Of a stretch of DNA of 40,001 nt, positions 7,801 to 17,807 are shown piece by piece. Positions within the stretch are counted from its first letter, which is position 1, and each line of letters opens with the position of its first letter. The position numbers and the translations under genes are program-made. Location of the stretch: positions 1 to 40,001 of the forward strand of contig CABUOQ010000016.1 of assembly GCA_902493275.1 (NCBI GenBank). The letters run 5' to 3'. Source of the DNA: an uncultured Bacillota bacterium (GTDB lineage Bacteria > Bacillota_I > Bacilli_A > RFN20 > CAG-449). The notes below the pieces were generated by a model. It did no database searches, was not told where the DNA came from, and saw nothing but the letters and a program-made list of their open reading frames with translations.

Positions 7801-10209
7801 TTATTTAAAGTTAATTTTGTTTAAATGCCAAATATCATTTACATATTGCTCAATGGTTCTATCTGATGAGAAATAACCTGCTTTTGCAATATTAATAAGA
7901 CATGAACGTCCCCAAGCATCTTTCTTTTTATATTTTTCTTCAGTTACTTGAGTTGCTTCAAGATAACTATCGAAATCTAGTAAATTAAAGTATTCATCAT
8001 TTCTCCATAATAATTCATCATAGATAACTCTGAATTCCTCTGGATTCTTATTCCAAGTTCCATCCATCAATGAATCAACAACAACTCTTAACCACTTATT
8101 ATTGTTATAAATATCTAATGCGCTATAAGAGTGATTTTTTCTAATTTCTTCAAGTTCATAATCTTTTAATCCAAAGATTACTGAGTTTTCATCGCCCACT
8201 AATGAATTAATTTCAACATTCGCGCCATCTAAAGTACCTAAAGTAATCGCACCATTAATCATGAACTTCATATTTGATGTTCCAGAAGCTTCTTTTCCAG
8301 CAGTTGAAATTTGTTCAGAAACATCGCTTCCAGGAATAATGACTTCAGCGGAAGAAACACCATAATTTTCAATAAATACAACTTTCATATATTTTGAAAT
8401 CTCTGGATCATTATTTACAACATCAGCGACATTATTAATTAATTGAATGACTTTCTTAGCAAAATAATAACTAGGCGCTGCTTTAGCTCCAAAGATAAAT
8501 GTTCTTGGGAAGATTTTAAACTTTGGATCAGCCTTCATTCGCTTATAATAATACATGACTCTAAAAATATTCATCAATTGACGTTTATAAGCATGTAATC
8601 TTTTAACTTGTGTATCAAATATAGAGTTCACATCGACATCAATACCATTATGTTCTTTAATATATTTAGCTAAGCGAACTTTATTTTTGCGTTTAATCTT
8701 TTGAATATTGCGATATACTTTTGGATCTTCAACATATGAGATTAATTTCTTTAATTCATCAGGGTTATTAATCCATTCATCACCGATAAGCGATGTGACA
8801 TAAGCGGCTAATTCTGGGTTACAATTTAAGAACCAACGACGATGAGTTATACCATTGGTCTTATTGTTAAATTTCTCAGGATATAAGGTATAGAAATCTT
8901 TGAATGTGTCTTTTTTACAAATTTCAGTATGTAACTTTGCAACACCATTAATTGAAAATACGGTGTGAATACCCAAATTTGTCATATGAATCATTCCATC
9001 TTTGATGATTTTTACACGATAAATAAAGCCATCATCGTATCCTTCTGCTTTTAATTTTAAGCATGTACGACGATCTATCTCTTCAATAATTTGGAAAATT
9101 CTTGGAAGTAAGGTTCTCATATAATTAACTGGCCATTTTTCTAATGCTTCCGCCATAATTGTATGATTAGTATAAGCCATCATCTTTTGAACTTCGCCAT
9201 AAGCTTCTTCCCATGATAAACCTTCTTCATCCATTAAAATTCTCATCGCTTCTGGAATAGCTAAAATTGGATGAGTATCATTTAATTGGAAGACATATTT
9301 ATCAGCAAATCCATCAATGGTTTTATATAATTTCTTATAGGCTCTAATAGCTGATTGTAATCCAGCAGAAACTAAGAAATACTGTTGTTTTAAACGTAAA
9401 ATCTTACCATGTTCATTTGAATCATCAGGATATAAACATGTACAGATTTCTCTGACATCATTACAATATTCATTGAATGATTTATCTTGTGGGATATGCT
9501 CAGTTGATGGTTCACTAGACCATAATCTTAAAGTATTGACAACATGATTATGATATCCAATTACTGGAACATCATAAGGAATCGCTTTGACATGAAGACT
9601 ATTTGCAATACGATATCTTAAATTATTGTTTTCATCGACATACGATTCACCATATCCATAAAATTGAACGTCGACAGCTTGATCTGGTTTTTTTACCTCC
9701 CAAACATTTTCATGATTTAGCCATTGATCAGGAATTTCAATTTGTTGACCATTGATAATTTTTTGCTTAAAGAATCCATATTCATATCTTAAGCAGTTAC
9801 CATGTCCAGGATAACCAAGTGAAGCAATAGAATCTAAAAAGCATGCTGCTAAACGTCCAAGACCCCCATTACCTAAACCAGCATCAGCTTCTTGATCTTC
9901 AAGTTCAAGGATATCTAGACCTAATTCTTTTAAACCATCTTTAACGATTTTATATAAATCAAGATTCATCAAATTATTAGTGAGCAATCTCCCCATCAAA
10001 AATTCCATTGAGAAATAAATCAATTGCTTTTGTTGATTTTCTTCCACATATTCTTTTGATTTTTTCCAATCGTAAGAAGCAAAGTCACGAATCATTCCGC
10101 CTAAAACATTATAGAGTTCGGCTTTATGACAATCTACAATATCACGACCATATGTTTCAATAACGCGTTTCTTAAACTCTTTTTTAAATTCAATCTTTGT
10201 TTTAAACAT
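7801..10209 (-). CDS. glgP: Glycogen/alpha-glucan phosphorylase
   Basis: Releases glucose-1-phosphate from the ends of glycogen or maltodextrin using phosphate and pyridoxal phosphate. It has 802 residues, normal for the family. The PLP-binding Lys is at about residue 648 in the motif EASGTSNMKFMINGA. Other conserved pieces include the glycine-rich GLGNGGLGRLAACFLDS near residue 115. A GAGGAG ribosome site lies inside the end of glgB, whose stop codon overlaps this start by 8 bases, so the two are co-translated. No synthase or pyrophosphorylase gene lies nearby. Confidence 0.96.
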   Translation of the reverse strand: MFKTKIEFKKEFKKRVIETYGRDIVDCHKAELYNVLGGMIRDFASYDWKKSKEYVEENQQKQLIYFSMEFLMGRLLTNNLMNLDLYKIVKDGLKELGLDILELEDQEADAGLGNGGLGRLAACFLDSIASLGYPGHGNCLRYEYGFFKQKIINGQQIEIPDQWLNHENVWEVKKPDQAVDVQFYGYGESYVDENNNLRYRIANSLHVKAIPYDVPVIGYHNHVVNTLRLWSSEPSTEHIPQDKSFNEYCNDVREICTCLYPDDSNEHGKILRLKQQYFLVSAGLQSAIRAYKKLYKTIDGFADKYVFQLNDTHPILAIPEAMRILMDEEGLSWEEAYGEVQKMMAYTNHTIMAEALEKWPVNYMRTLLPRIFQIIEEIDRRTCLKLKAEGYDDGFIYRVKIIKDGMIHMTNLGIHTVFSINGVAKLHTEICKKDTFKDFYTLYPEKFNNKTNGITHRRWFLNCNPELAAYVTSLIGDEWINNPDELKKLISYVEDPKVYRNIQKIKRKNKVRLAKYIKEHNGIDVDVNSIFDTQVKRLHAYKRQLMNIFRVMYYYKRMKADPKFKIFPRTFIFGAKAAPSYYFAKKVIQLINNVADVVNNDPEISKYMKVVFIENYGVSSAEVIIPGSDVSEQISTAGKEASGTSNMKFMINGAITLGTLDGANVEINSLVGDENSVIFGLKDYELEEIRKNHSYSALDIYNNNKWLRVVVDSLMDGTWNKNPEEFRVIYDELLWRNDEYFNLLDFDSYLEATQVTEEKYKKKDAWGRSCLINIAKAGYFSSDRTIEQYVNDIWHLNKINFK

Positions 10210-12052
10210 CTTTTTTCTCCTCTTCTTTGATATGTTTTAAAATTAATGCACCAAATGATGCTAATTTAATTGATATAGTAAATGGTTGGTTGCACCATGA
10301 CATATTCATCGTCTTTAATGGCAAACCATTATATTGATTATAACCACCATAAACATCCTTGTCAGAATTAAATATTTCTTTATAAGTTCCTTCATATGGA
10401 ACACCGATATTGATATATTCATAATAATTCGGTGTCATATTAAAGATAAACACTAATGTCTCACCATCACATGTACGTTTGAAAGCGAAGATAGATTGCG
10501 AGGCATTATCCGCCATTAACCATTGAAAATGAACAGGATTATGCTCTTCAAAATATAAAGCTTTTTCACTTTGATAAATCAAATTTAAATCTCTAACTAA
10601 GCGTAGAATTGAATCATGCTTTGGATAAGTTAACAAGTTCCATGGAAGTGATTTAGTCTCTGCCCATTCATCAAAGGAAGCTAGCTCATTTCCCATAAAA
10701 TTTAATTTTTTTCCTGGGTGAGACCACATATATGTATATAAGTTTCTTAATTGTGCAAATTTCTGATCATAATTTCCCCACATCTTATTGATAATTGTTC
10801 CTTTACCATGAACAACTTCATCATGTGAAAGTGGGAGCATGAAATTTTCTGAGAAAAAATAAGCCATTGAGAATGTAATATTATGATGATGATACTTACG
10901 ATAAATCGGATCTTTACTATAATATTTTAATGTATCATTCATCCATCCTAAATCCCATTTATAATCAAATCCTAACCCACCATATTCAATTGGCTTAGTA
11001 ACACCTTGATAGGCTGATGAATCTTCTGCAATTAACATGATGTCTTGATGTTCATCATGAAGTTTGCTAGTTAATCTTTTTACAAATTCAACTGCGCCTT
11101 CATTTACGCCTTTAGAAGAATCGCCATGCCAATATATAACATTAGATATGGCGTCAAATCTAATACCATCAAAATGGAAATAATTTAGAAAGTAATTAGC
11201 TCCCGACATTAAGAAAGATCTAACTGGATCTTTACCTAAATCAAATAGTTTGCTTCCCCATTGAGAATACTCATTTTCGCCAGAATATTCGTATAAATTT
11301 GAGCCATCAAATTTCTCTAATGAATATGAATCAGTTGCAAAGTGAACGACTACATAATCCAAGATTACCCCAATTCCTGCCTGGTGAAGACGATCGACAA
11401 ATGACATTAATTGAAATGGATTTCCATAGCGAGAATCTACCGCATAAAATCCTGTAGCTTGATAACCCCAAGAGCCATCAAACGGATATTGTGTTATCGG
11501 CATTAATTCCACATGCGTATATCCATTAGCCTTAACATATTCAATTAGTTTATCAGCAACTTCTTCATAAGATAAGAATCTATTACTTTCAACATTTAAC
11601 CATGAGCCAACATGAATTTCATAGATTGAAACGGGCTTATCAAAATTACGATCACGATTTTTTATAAATGTCTTATCATGCCAAATAAAGTTCTCAATAT
11701 CGAATACTTTAGAGCATGAACCAGGACGATATTCACTAAAAAATCCAAACGGATCTTGTTTATCAACATAAACATTTTGTGCATTCAAGATATGAAATTT
11801 ATATGTTTGATAATTTTTAACGCCTGGAACAAAAATTTCATATACACCAGAATCATCAACCTTTTTCATTTTGTGAATTGTTGGATTCCAATTATTAAAC
11901 TCACCAATTAAAGAGATTTCTTTTGCTGTTGGAGCATAAACTCTAAACATTACTCCTTCTTTATCATCAATAGTTGTGAAATGGGCACCAAAGTACTTAT
12001 AAGCAACTATCGATTGTCCCATCAAGAAATCATATAATAGACCAAAAGCCAT
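10202..12052 (-). CDS. glgB: 1,4-alpha-glucan branching enzyme
   Basis: GH13 enzyme that makes alpha-1,6 branches in glycogen. It has an N-terminal CBM48 domain (about residues 25-110), then the (beta/alpha)8 barrel with nucleophile Asp300 (GIRFDAISNV), acid/base Glu343 (LIAEDSS) and Asp411 (LPLSHDEVVHGKGT), and a C-terminal beta domain. The 616-residue length is close to typical. AAGGAGA precedes the ATG. The gene leads the glgB-glgP operon. A possible promoter in the 12053-12284 gap (TTTAAA-17-TAAAAT) is weak. Confidence 0.95.
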   Translation of the reverse strand: MAFGLLYDFLMGQSIVAYKYFGAHFTTIDDKEGVMFRVYAPTAKEISLIGEFNNWNPTIHKMKKVDDSGVYEIFVPGVKNYQTYKFHILNAQNVYVDKQDPFGFFSEYRPGSCSKVFDIENFIWHDKTFIKNRDRNFDKPVSIYEIHVGSWLNVESNRFLSYEEVADKLIEYVKANGYTHVELMPITQYPFDGSWGYQATGFYAVDSRYGNPFQLMSFVDRLHQAGIGVILDYVVVHFATDSYSLEKFDGSNLYEYSGENEYSQWGSKLFDLGKDPVRSFLMSGANYFLNYFHFDGIRFDAISNVIYWHGDSSKGVNEGAVEFVKRLTSKLHDEHQDIMLIAEDSSAYQGVTKPIEYGGLGFDYKWDLGWMNDTLKYYSKDPIYRKYHHHNITFSMAYFFSENFMLPLSHDEVVHGKGTIINKMWGNYDQKFAQLRNLYTYMWSHPGKKLNFMGNELASFDEWAETKSLPWNLLTYPKHDSILRLVRDLNLIYQSEKALYFEEHNPVHFQWLMADNASQSIFAFKRTCDGETLVFIFNMTPNYYEYINIGVPYEGTYKEIFNSDKDVYGGYNQYNGLPLKTMNMSWCNQPFTISIKLASFGALILKHIKEEEKKDV

Positions 12053-12226
12053 TTATTTCTCCTTTACCTTTTTTCTTTTCCGTATATATTTTACACGATT
12101 ATTAATCATTTTTAAACAATCAATTTACTCATTTTGCCCATAATTAAAAATAATGATAAATTAATTTTTATTTTTTTTAATAAAAAATTAAAAAATGATT
12201 TAATCTTAATAATGAATTATTGTTAA

Positions 12227-12255
12227 TTGAAAAATAGATAGAATAATTGTAAAAT
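12227..12255 (+). promoter_or_regulatory. Promoter of ackA
   Basis: TTGAAA and TAAAAT with a 17-base spacer, 29 bases before the ackA start. An AAGGAG ribosome site follows at 12267-12272. The rest of the 12053-12284 gap is extremely AT-rich, including an inverted A/T run near 12160-12190 that could act as a curved or UP-type element. Confidence 0.7.
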
Positions 12256-12284
12256 ATATAAATGTTAAGGAGATTTATATAAAA

Positions 12285-13478
12285 ATGTTTAAAGTTTTAG
12301 CGGTTAATGCTGGCTCATCATCTTTAAAATTTAAGTTATATATGATGCCAGAAGAAAAGACAATTTGTTCAGGTTTAGTTGAAAGAATCGGTCTTGATGT
12401 AGGAATTTTCACCTTTAAAAAAGATGGTAAATCATATCAAAAAACACTTCCTATTAAAGATCATGAAGTTGCAGTATCACTCTTAATGGATTCACTTATT
12501 GAACATGAATGTATCAAGAGTTTTGATGAAATCAAAGGTATTGGACATCGTGTAGTTCAAGGTGGACCTTATTTTAACGATTCAGCAATATTTGGTGAGG
12601 ATGGTCGCACAGAAAAATTAATTGAATCACTCATTCCTCTTGCTCCACTTCATAATAAGGCGCATTTAATCGGTTATCGCGCATTCAAAAAAATATTGCC
12701 AAACGTCCAAAATATCGCTGTTTTTGATACCGCATACCATCAAAGCATGGAACCACAAGATTATATGTTCCCTGTAGATTATAATTATTATGAAAAATAC
12801 ATGATTAGAAGATATGGCGCTCATGGTACTTCTCATAAATATTTAGCTCAAGAAGGTAAAAAATTCACTGATGGAAATAAAATAATTTCATGTCATATTG
12901 GTTCTGGTGCCTCATTATGCGCTATTAAAGATGGTAAATGCGTTGCCACATCAATGGGATTAACTCCTCTTGGAGGAATTATGATGGGAACAAGAACTGG
13001 AGATATCGATGCTTCAGTTATGAATCATATCGTCAATATGACAGGCAAAAGCTGTGAAGAAGTATACCAAGAATTTAATAAACAATCTGGATTATTAGGT
13101 ATTTCTGGTCGTTATTCCGATACGCGTGATATTGAAGCCGGAGTAAAAAATAATGATGAAAAATGTATTTTAGCTTATCAAATGTATGCACGTCGTATTG
13201 CTGATTTTATCGGTCAATACTATGTTCGTCTCGGTGGATGTGATTTAATTATATTCTCAGCTGGCGTTGGAGAAAACTCTTCAATGATGAGAAAAAATGT
13301 TTGCGAGAATTTAAAAGAAGCACTTGGAGTAATTATCGATGAAAAAGCTAATGAAAAAACCATTCGTGGTGTTAACGGAGTTATTACTGCACCTGAATCA
13401 AAAATTAAAGTAGTTGTAATTCCAACCGATGAAGAAGTCATGATAGCTAGAGATATCATCAGATTATTAAAATTATAA
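12285..13478 (+). CDS. ackA: Acetate kinase
   Basis: Interconverts acetyl phosphate plus ADP with acetate plus ATP, the last step of acetate fermentation. It has 397 residues, the normal length. Motifs include the N-terminal phosphate loop AVNAGSSSLKFKLY, the catalytic DTAYHQSM and RYGAHGTSH segments, and GSGASLCAIKDGK and TRTGDIDASV in the second domain. Phosphotransacetylase is not adjacent, so the gene is transcribed alone from its own promoter and ends in a strong terminator. Confidence 0.97.
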   Translation: MFKVLAVNAGSSSLKFKLYMMPEEKTICSGLVERIGLDVGIFTFKKDGKSYQKTLPIKDHEVAVSLLMDSLIEHECIKSFDEIKGIGHRVVQGGPYFNDSAIFGEDGRTEKLIESLIPLAPLHNKAHLIGYRAFKKILPNVQNIAVFDTAYHQSMEPQDYMFPVDYNYYEKYMIRRYGAHGTSHKYLAQEGKKFTDGNKIISCHIGSGASLCAIKDGKCVATSMGLTPLGGIMMGTRTGDIDASVMNHIVNMTGKSCEEVYQEFNKQSGLLGISGRYSDTRDIEAGVKNNDEKCILAYQMYARRIADFIGQYYVRLGGCDLIIFSAGVGENSSMMRKNVCENLKEALGVIIDEKANEKTIRGVNGVITAPESKIKVVVIPTDEEVMIARDIIRLLKL

Positions 13479-13501
13479 AATCATCGCAAAATTGAACATG
13501 C

Positions 13502-13529
13502 AAAAATGGAGTTTTCACTCCATTTTTTT
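13502..13529. terminator. Bidirectional terminator between ackA and the P-loop kinase gene
   Basis: Stem AAATGGAGT / ACTCCATTT with a TTTC loop, flanked by an A run on one side and a T run on the other. It can therefore work for both convergent genes. Confidence 0.88.
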
Positions 13530-13983
13530 ATTTAATGATGATTATCTCATCAAATCCTTCATCTAATGATGGATCTTGAAAATTATTATAATAACTAGTA
13601 ATAACTTCTAATGGCAGATAAAGAGCATCTTTATCTTTATTTCTTAAATTAACTCGATTAATACATTCATCAAGATTAGTTTTAAATAAATAGCAGATTA
13701 TTTTTATATTTGTATTAAGTTCTTCTTTAATATTACTTATATGTCGATTGCGAACTTTTTTTGTAATATTTGTCGCATCAAAAATCACATTTTGTCCGTT
13801 ATTTAATAATTCACCAATTAATTTATAAGCGGTAGGAAAAACATCCTTTTCCTCGATTTGTACGTATTTTTTTCTAATCTCATCCGTTGATATTATTGTC
13901 GCATTTAATCTTTGATAATTATTAAATGCAAAAGTGGTTTTTCCTGCTCCTTGAATACCACATAAAAAATATAAAACTGCCAT
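13528..13983 (-). CDS. P-loop (AAA_33-type) kinase-like protein
   Basis: A 151-residue nucleotide-binding protein with a Walker A motif GIQGAGKTTFAFNN near the N-terminus and NVIFDATNITKKVRNRHI in the position of the second conserved motif. This is the pattern of small predicted kinases of the AAA_33/Zeta-like group. The substrate is unknown. No antitoxin partner is adjacent, so a toxin role is not supported. The ATG follows the stop codon of the U32 gene with no gap. Its ribosome site lies inside that gene, so the pair is translationally coupled. Function in RNA or tRNA modification together with the U32 protein is only a guess. Confidence 0.75.
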   Translation of the reverse strand: MAVLYFLCGIQGAGKTTFAFNNYQRLNATIISTDEIRKKYVQIEEKDVFPTAYKLIGELLNNGQNVIFDATNITKKVRNRHISNIKEELNTNIKIICYLFKTNLDECINRVNLRNKDKDALYLPLEVITSYYNNFQDPSLDEGFDEIIIIK

Positions 13984-16215
13984 TTATAACGCCCTCTTTA
14001 AATAATGCCCTCTAGTATAAGCATCGCAAACATATGTATTTTCTAACAATTTAGTGACATCTTCCTCATTTTCAAATGTAAAATTTAAATAAACATTGCT
14101 GATATGTAATTCTTCAATTTCATCTAGTTTATCTAATAAATAAACTGGTTTGCTATTTAAAACATGAATGTTACAATCATCATCACCATAAATAGGGAAA
14201 TCCACTTTCATTCGATCACGAAGATAATACTTATCCTGATGGCATTTTTGGCAGTGCAACTTACGATTATTATATGCCGTTCCAATCGGGCATGATCTCA
14301 TAATCATTAAAGAGATATAGCCATATCCAATTATTCCTGTCCGCGGATAATAATCATGACGATTTTTAAAATCATCAATCATCAATTTAAGAGATCTTTT
14401 ATCTAACTCTAAGGAGAGAATACATTCTTTAAAGCCCAAACTATAAAATGCATCTAAGGCATATGAATTGGTAATATTACAATATTCTGAAGCAATTAAA
14501 TTATTATTACCTTCCATGATAAAATGCACCAAATTATTTTCGTAATTATCATTTATTTCTTTTTCAATACGTTTATGTAAACAATATTTTAAATTATCTT
14601 TTGAAAAGATGATTTGATTATCAATATGATAATTATTATTAAAATTATTTATTCCAATAATCTTCATCTTATCATCGCTATCATTATAATAATGATAATC
14701 ATACGTTAAAATTTTTACGATATTTTCTGCTGTTTTTAGGTCAACTAATTGATCTAGAGCTCTAGTTTTTATCTCATTAAGTGATGAGATAGGAATATAT
14801 ATATTATCACTACCATTAAATATCATATTTGAAAATACAAAAGGATAATTACCAGTTTTACAAAGCTGAGAGATAATTCTTTCATGAGATGTTCCCATAT
14901 TTAAAGCTTCTTGAACGATATCGCCTTTGACATTCACTCGATAATCTCCATCTTGAATTTCTAAAATTAAAGGTTTATTTATATAAGCATAAATCTTACC
15001 AATAATTAAACGAGTTGGTTTTATTTTCATTTGCGCTTCAAGAGATTTATTCAATAGATAATCTTTAGTTTTTATCACTTTTACATTAACTAAAGATTTT
15101 TTATAACGAACATTTTTTATCTCGACAACCTGGTTTTTATGAGCTAATTCAATCTCTTTATTATTTAAATATAGTTTTTCTATGCATAAACCTACTTGTT
15201 CATCATTATTAAATCTTATTCCATCTAAACGCGATAAATCCTGATTTAATTTGATAAAAACACTCGAACCTTGGCATCTAGTAACTATTCCAATTTCCAC
15301 GCCTTGATGGGATGAATTCTCTTGATTTAATAAATTTAAAGGATTTTCATCAAAAATATATCCTTTAGTAAAATTTCTAGAAAATATTTTTTGTAAATTA
15401 TCTTTATATTCATTTAACGACACTTTAGCGGATGATAAAAGATTATTCATCGCCATTTTATAAGTCTGACATGTCATAAAAATATATTCTTCACTTTTTA
15501 AGCGTCCTTCAATTTTTAATGAATCGACATGATGATTAGCAAATTGCTTAAGATGATCAACAGTCATCAAATCTTTCGTAGATATTAAATAATCGTCTTT
15601 AATATCCTCATTATTCTTTTTTAAAGTGTAACGCATTCGACATGGTTGAGCGCATCTTCCACGATTGCCACTGCGATTACCAATAAAAGATGACATTAAA
15701 CAATTACCTGAATATGAAACACATAACGCCCCATGAACGAATACCTCGACTTCTAAGCCTAATTTTTTTATTTCATCAACAAATTCAAGATTAGCTTCAC
15801 GAGCGATAACGATTCTTTTAAATCCAAGTTTTTGCAAAGCTTTTGCTTGTGCAATATTATGACAATTTAATTGGGTAGATGCATGAAGAATAAGTTCGGG
15901 TAGGCATCGATGTAGGTAAAATGCTAACCCTACATCTTGAATAATTAATCCATCAACATGGTGAAGAAAAAGAAATTTTGCATATTCAACCGCTTCAAAA
16001 AATTCATCTTGAAATAACAAAGTATTCATGGTCACATAAACTTTTTTATCGATTAAATGAGCATAGTTTAAGATTTCAACCATTTCTTCATCAGAGAAAT
16101 TATCTGCGGACATACGCGCAGAAAACTTTTTGCCTCCGATATATATCGCATCGGCCCCTGCAGCAAAAGCTACATATGCTGATTTTAGATTTCCAGATGG
16201 TGATAATAATTCCAT
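13984..16215 (-). CDS. U32 family protein (RlhA/collagenase-like)
   Basis: A 743-residue protein of the U32 family, originally named for collagenase activity; several members are now known to act in RNA hydroxylation (for example RlhA). The N-terminal U32 core has the start ELLSPSGNLKSAYVAFAAGA, the STQLNCHN motif and the signature EVFVHGALCVSYSGNCLMSS with further cysteines (GRCAQPCRMRY). About 400 more residues follow, covering a DUF3656-type region and a C-terminal Cys pair (LHCQKCHQD), so this is the long form. The start fits the family N-terminus but has no Shine-Dalgarno site; TAAAAT at 16225-16230 ends 9 bases upstream. It is followed directly by the P-loop kinase gene. Confidence 0.88.
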   Translation of the reverse strand: MELLSPSGNLKSAYVAFAAGADAIYIGGKKFSARMSADNFSDEEMVEILNYAHLIDKKVYVTMNTLLFQDEFFEAVEYAKFLFLHHVDGLIIQDVGLAFYLHRCLPELILHASTQLNCHNIAQAKALQKLGFKRIVIAREANLEFVDEIKKLGLEVEVFVHGALCVSYSGNCLMSSFIGNRSGNRGRCAQPCRMRYTLKKNNEDIKDDYLISTKDLMTVDHLKQFANHHVDSLKIEGRLKSEEYIFMTCQTYKMAMNNLLSSAKVSLNEYKDNLQKIFSRNFTKGYIFDENPLNLLNQENSSHQGVEIGIVTRCQGSSVFIKLNQDLSRLDGIRFNNDEQVGLCIEKLYLNNKEIELAHKNQVVEIKNVRYKKSLVNVKVIKTKDYLLNKSLEAQMKIKPTRLIIGKIYAYINKPLILEIQDGDYRVNVKGDIVQEALNMGTSHERIISQLCKTGNYPFVFSNMIFNGSDNIYIPISSLNEIKTRALDQLVDLKTAENIVKILTYDYHYYNDSDDKMKIIGINNFNNNYHIDNQIIFSKDNLKYCLHKRIEKEINDNYENNLVHFIMEGNNNLIASEYCNITNSYALDAFYSLGFKECILSLELDKRSLKLMIDDFKNRHDYYPRTGIIGYGYISLMIMRSCPIGTAYNNRKLHCQKCHQDKYYLRDRMKVDFPIYGDDDCNIHVLNSKPVYLLDKLDEIEELHISNVYLNFTFENEEDVTKLLENTYVCDAYTRGHYLKRAL

Positions 16216-16273
16216 AATTCAACTATTTTATCCTTACTAACTAAGTATAAAGGTCTATTTTTTCTAAATCAAT

Positions 16274-17521
16274 TTATTCTCTTATTTTAAGATAATTAGC
16301 TAATTCTTGATAGTTTTTATCATTGGTACCTGCACCTAAAAAACAAAAACATGCATCATTGATTTTTTGGTTTTTGAATATCTTTAAAGAATAATGAAGA
16401 TATTCTTGAAAGTATTTCTCATCGCTTTGCTTTTCTCTTATCGATGAGAATATATCGCACAAATATACTTCATCAAATAATGAAAACGATTCTTTAAACT
16501 GATTATAAAAAGCTTTTGTTCGCGAAAATGTATGAGGTTCAAAAATTAATATCTTCTTTTTTTGAGGATATTTTAATCTTAAAGCATCATAAAACGATTT
16601 GATTTCAGTGGGATGATGAGCATAATCACAGATAATGCAATTACTTCCTATCATTATCTCTTCAAATCGCCTTTTAGGTAGCAATAGATTTCTCGTAATT
16701 TGTTTAATGTTTTTTTTATCGATGTTTAAGGTTACCGTTAGAACATATGCAGCAAGAAAATTATAAATATTATGTAATCCAAAATGTGGAAAAAATATCT
16801 CATCTATCTGCGCTTCATGAGTTATATATAATTTATATCCTTTTTCAACTACTTCATATCGACATGAATAATCATTGTTTTCATTTAAACCAAATGAAAT
16901 AGAATTTCGGTGGTTTAATTCTTTTAATAATGAATCATCACCATTATAAATTAGTAAATTAACTTGCTCAGCAAATTTAAAAAACGACTCTTTATATGCC
17001 TTGATGTCCTTATAAAAATCAGGATGATCAAAATCAATATTAGTAATAATTGCTATCTGTGGATGATAATTAAGGAAAGTATTTCGATATTCGCAAGCTT
17101 CAAAAAGAAAATATTTGCTATATTTATTTCCCTTACCTTCACCATCACCAATTAGATATGTTGAATCAATTAGCTGAGAGATAAATTTCGTAGTCGTCGT
17201 CTTACCATGTGTGCCAGCAACCGCGATCTTTGTTCCATAAAAAAATGAATCTAAAAATTCAGGATAAAACATATATTTACACTGCGAATGAATTATTTTT
17301 TTACTAAGTGGATGATTAATAAAAGCATTCCCAATAATATAAAAATAACTATCATCTAATTTGAATTTAGAAAATGGTTCCCAAATGCGATCTAATTTGC
17401 TATCTACAGTGAAAAATGCTTCATCATAGTCTGTTCCTTTTATTTGATGACCTAAGTCACTAAGAATTCTAGCTAAAGCGCTCATCCCCGTTCCTTTTAT
17501 TCCCACTAAATAAAACTTCAT
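16274..17521 (-). CDS. murC: UDP-N-acetylmuramate--L-alanine ligase
   Basis: ATP-dependent cytoplasmic enzyme adding the first amino acid, L-Ala, to UDP-MurNAc in peptidoglycan synthesis. The N-terminal Rossmann domain starts YLVGIKGTGMSALA, as in MurC/Mpl enzymes. The ATP loop GTHGKTTTT is at residues 103-111, with the central NIDFDHPDFY and HHPTEIKSF motifs downstream. At 415 residues it is slightly shorter than usual. Mpl (murein peptide ligase) is the main alternative, but that enzyme is typical of Gram-negatives. The gene is single and far from any other mur genes. A GGTGA site lies 7 bases before the ATG, with TATAAT a little further upstream. Its presence shows the organism has a cell wall. 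Confidence 0.88.
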   Translation of the reverse strand: MKFYLVGIKGTGMSALARILSDLGHQIKGTDYDEAFFTVDSKLDRIWEPFSKFKLDDSYFYIIGNAFINHPLSKKIIHSQCKYMFYPEFLDSFFYGTKIAVAGTHGKTTTTKFISQLIDSTYLIGDGEGKGNKYSKYFLFEACEYRNTFLNYHPQIAIITNIDFDHPDFYKDIKAYKESFFKFAEQVNLLIYNGDDSLLKELNHRNSISFGLNENNDYSCRYEVVEKGYKLYITHEAQIDEIFFPHFGLHNIYNFLAAYVLTVTLNIDKKNIKQITRNLLLPKRRFEEIMIGSNCIICDYAHHPTEIKSFYDALRLKYPQKKKILIFEPHTFSRTKAFYNQFKESFSLFDEVYLCDIFSSIREKQSDEKYFQEYLHYSLKIFKNQKINDACFCFLGAGTNDKNYQELANYLKIRE

Positions 17522-17737
17522 TAAAAATCACCATTACATTATATGCAACTAGTGATAGTAATATCTTATTTAATTATTTTATGTTTAAAATATTTTGCTT
17601 TGATACGTTGATTATATTGGTCTATCAGTATAAAACTTTATATTCTGTTCAATCATGGATTTAAGTTTTCCATAATCATTAATTTTTCAAAATTTATCCG
17701 TATCTTTTGTCAAATTTACATCATCCAAATCTACATA

Positions 17738-17790
17738 AAAAAATCACCATTTCATATAAAGATTTTGTTCTTTATAGATAAATGGTGATC
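17738..17790 (-). terminator. Terminator of pckA
   Basis: Ten-base outer stem ATCACCATTT / AAATGGTGAT with a smaller nested hairpin (CTATAAAGA / TCTTTATA), followed on the minus strand by seven T residues. It lies 18 bases after the pckA stop. Confidence 0.9.
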
Positions 17791-17807
17791 TAATAATTAA
17801 TTATGTA

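Noticed and set aside
12156..12200. Inverted A/T-rich repeat as a terminator or origin element
   Set aside because: It consists only of A/T runs, lies between divergent genes and has no GC stem, so low complexity explains it.
13220..13459. Open frame antisense to the end of ackA
   Set aside because: The sense strand encodes conserved acetate kinase residues; the antisense peptide has no family features.
13528..13983. Zeta-like toxin of a toxin-antitoxin pair
   Set aside because: No small antitoxin gene is adjacent and the gene is coupled to a housekeeping-type U32 gene.
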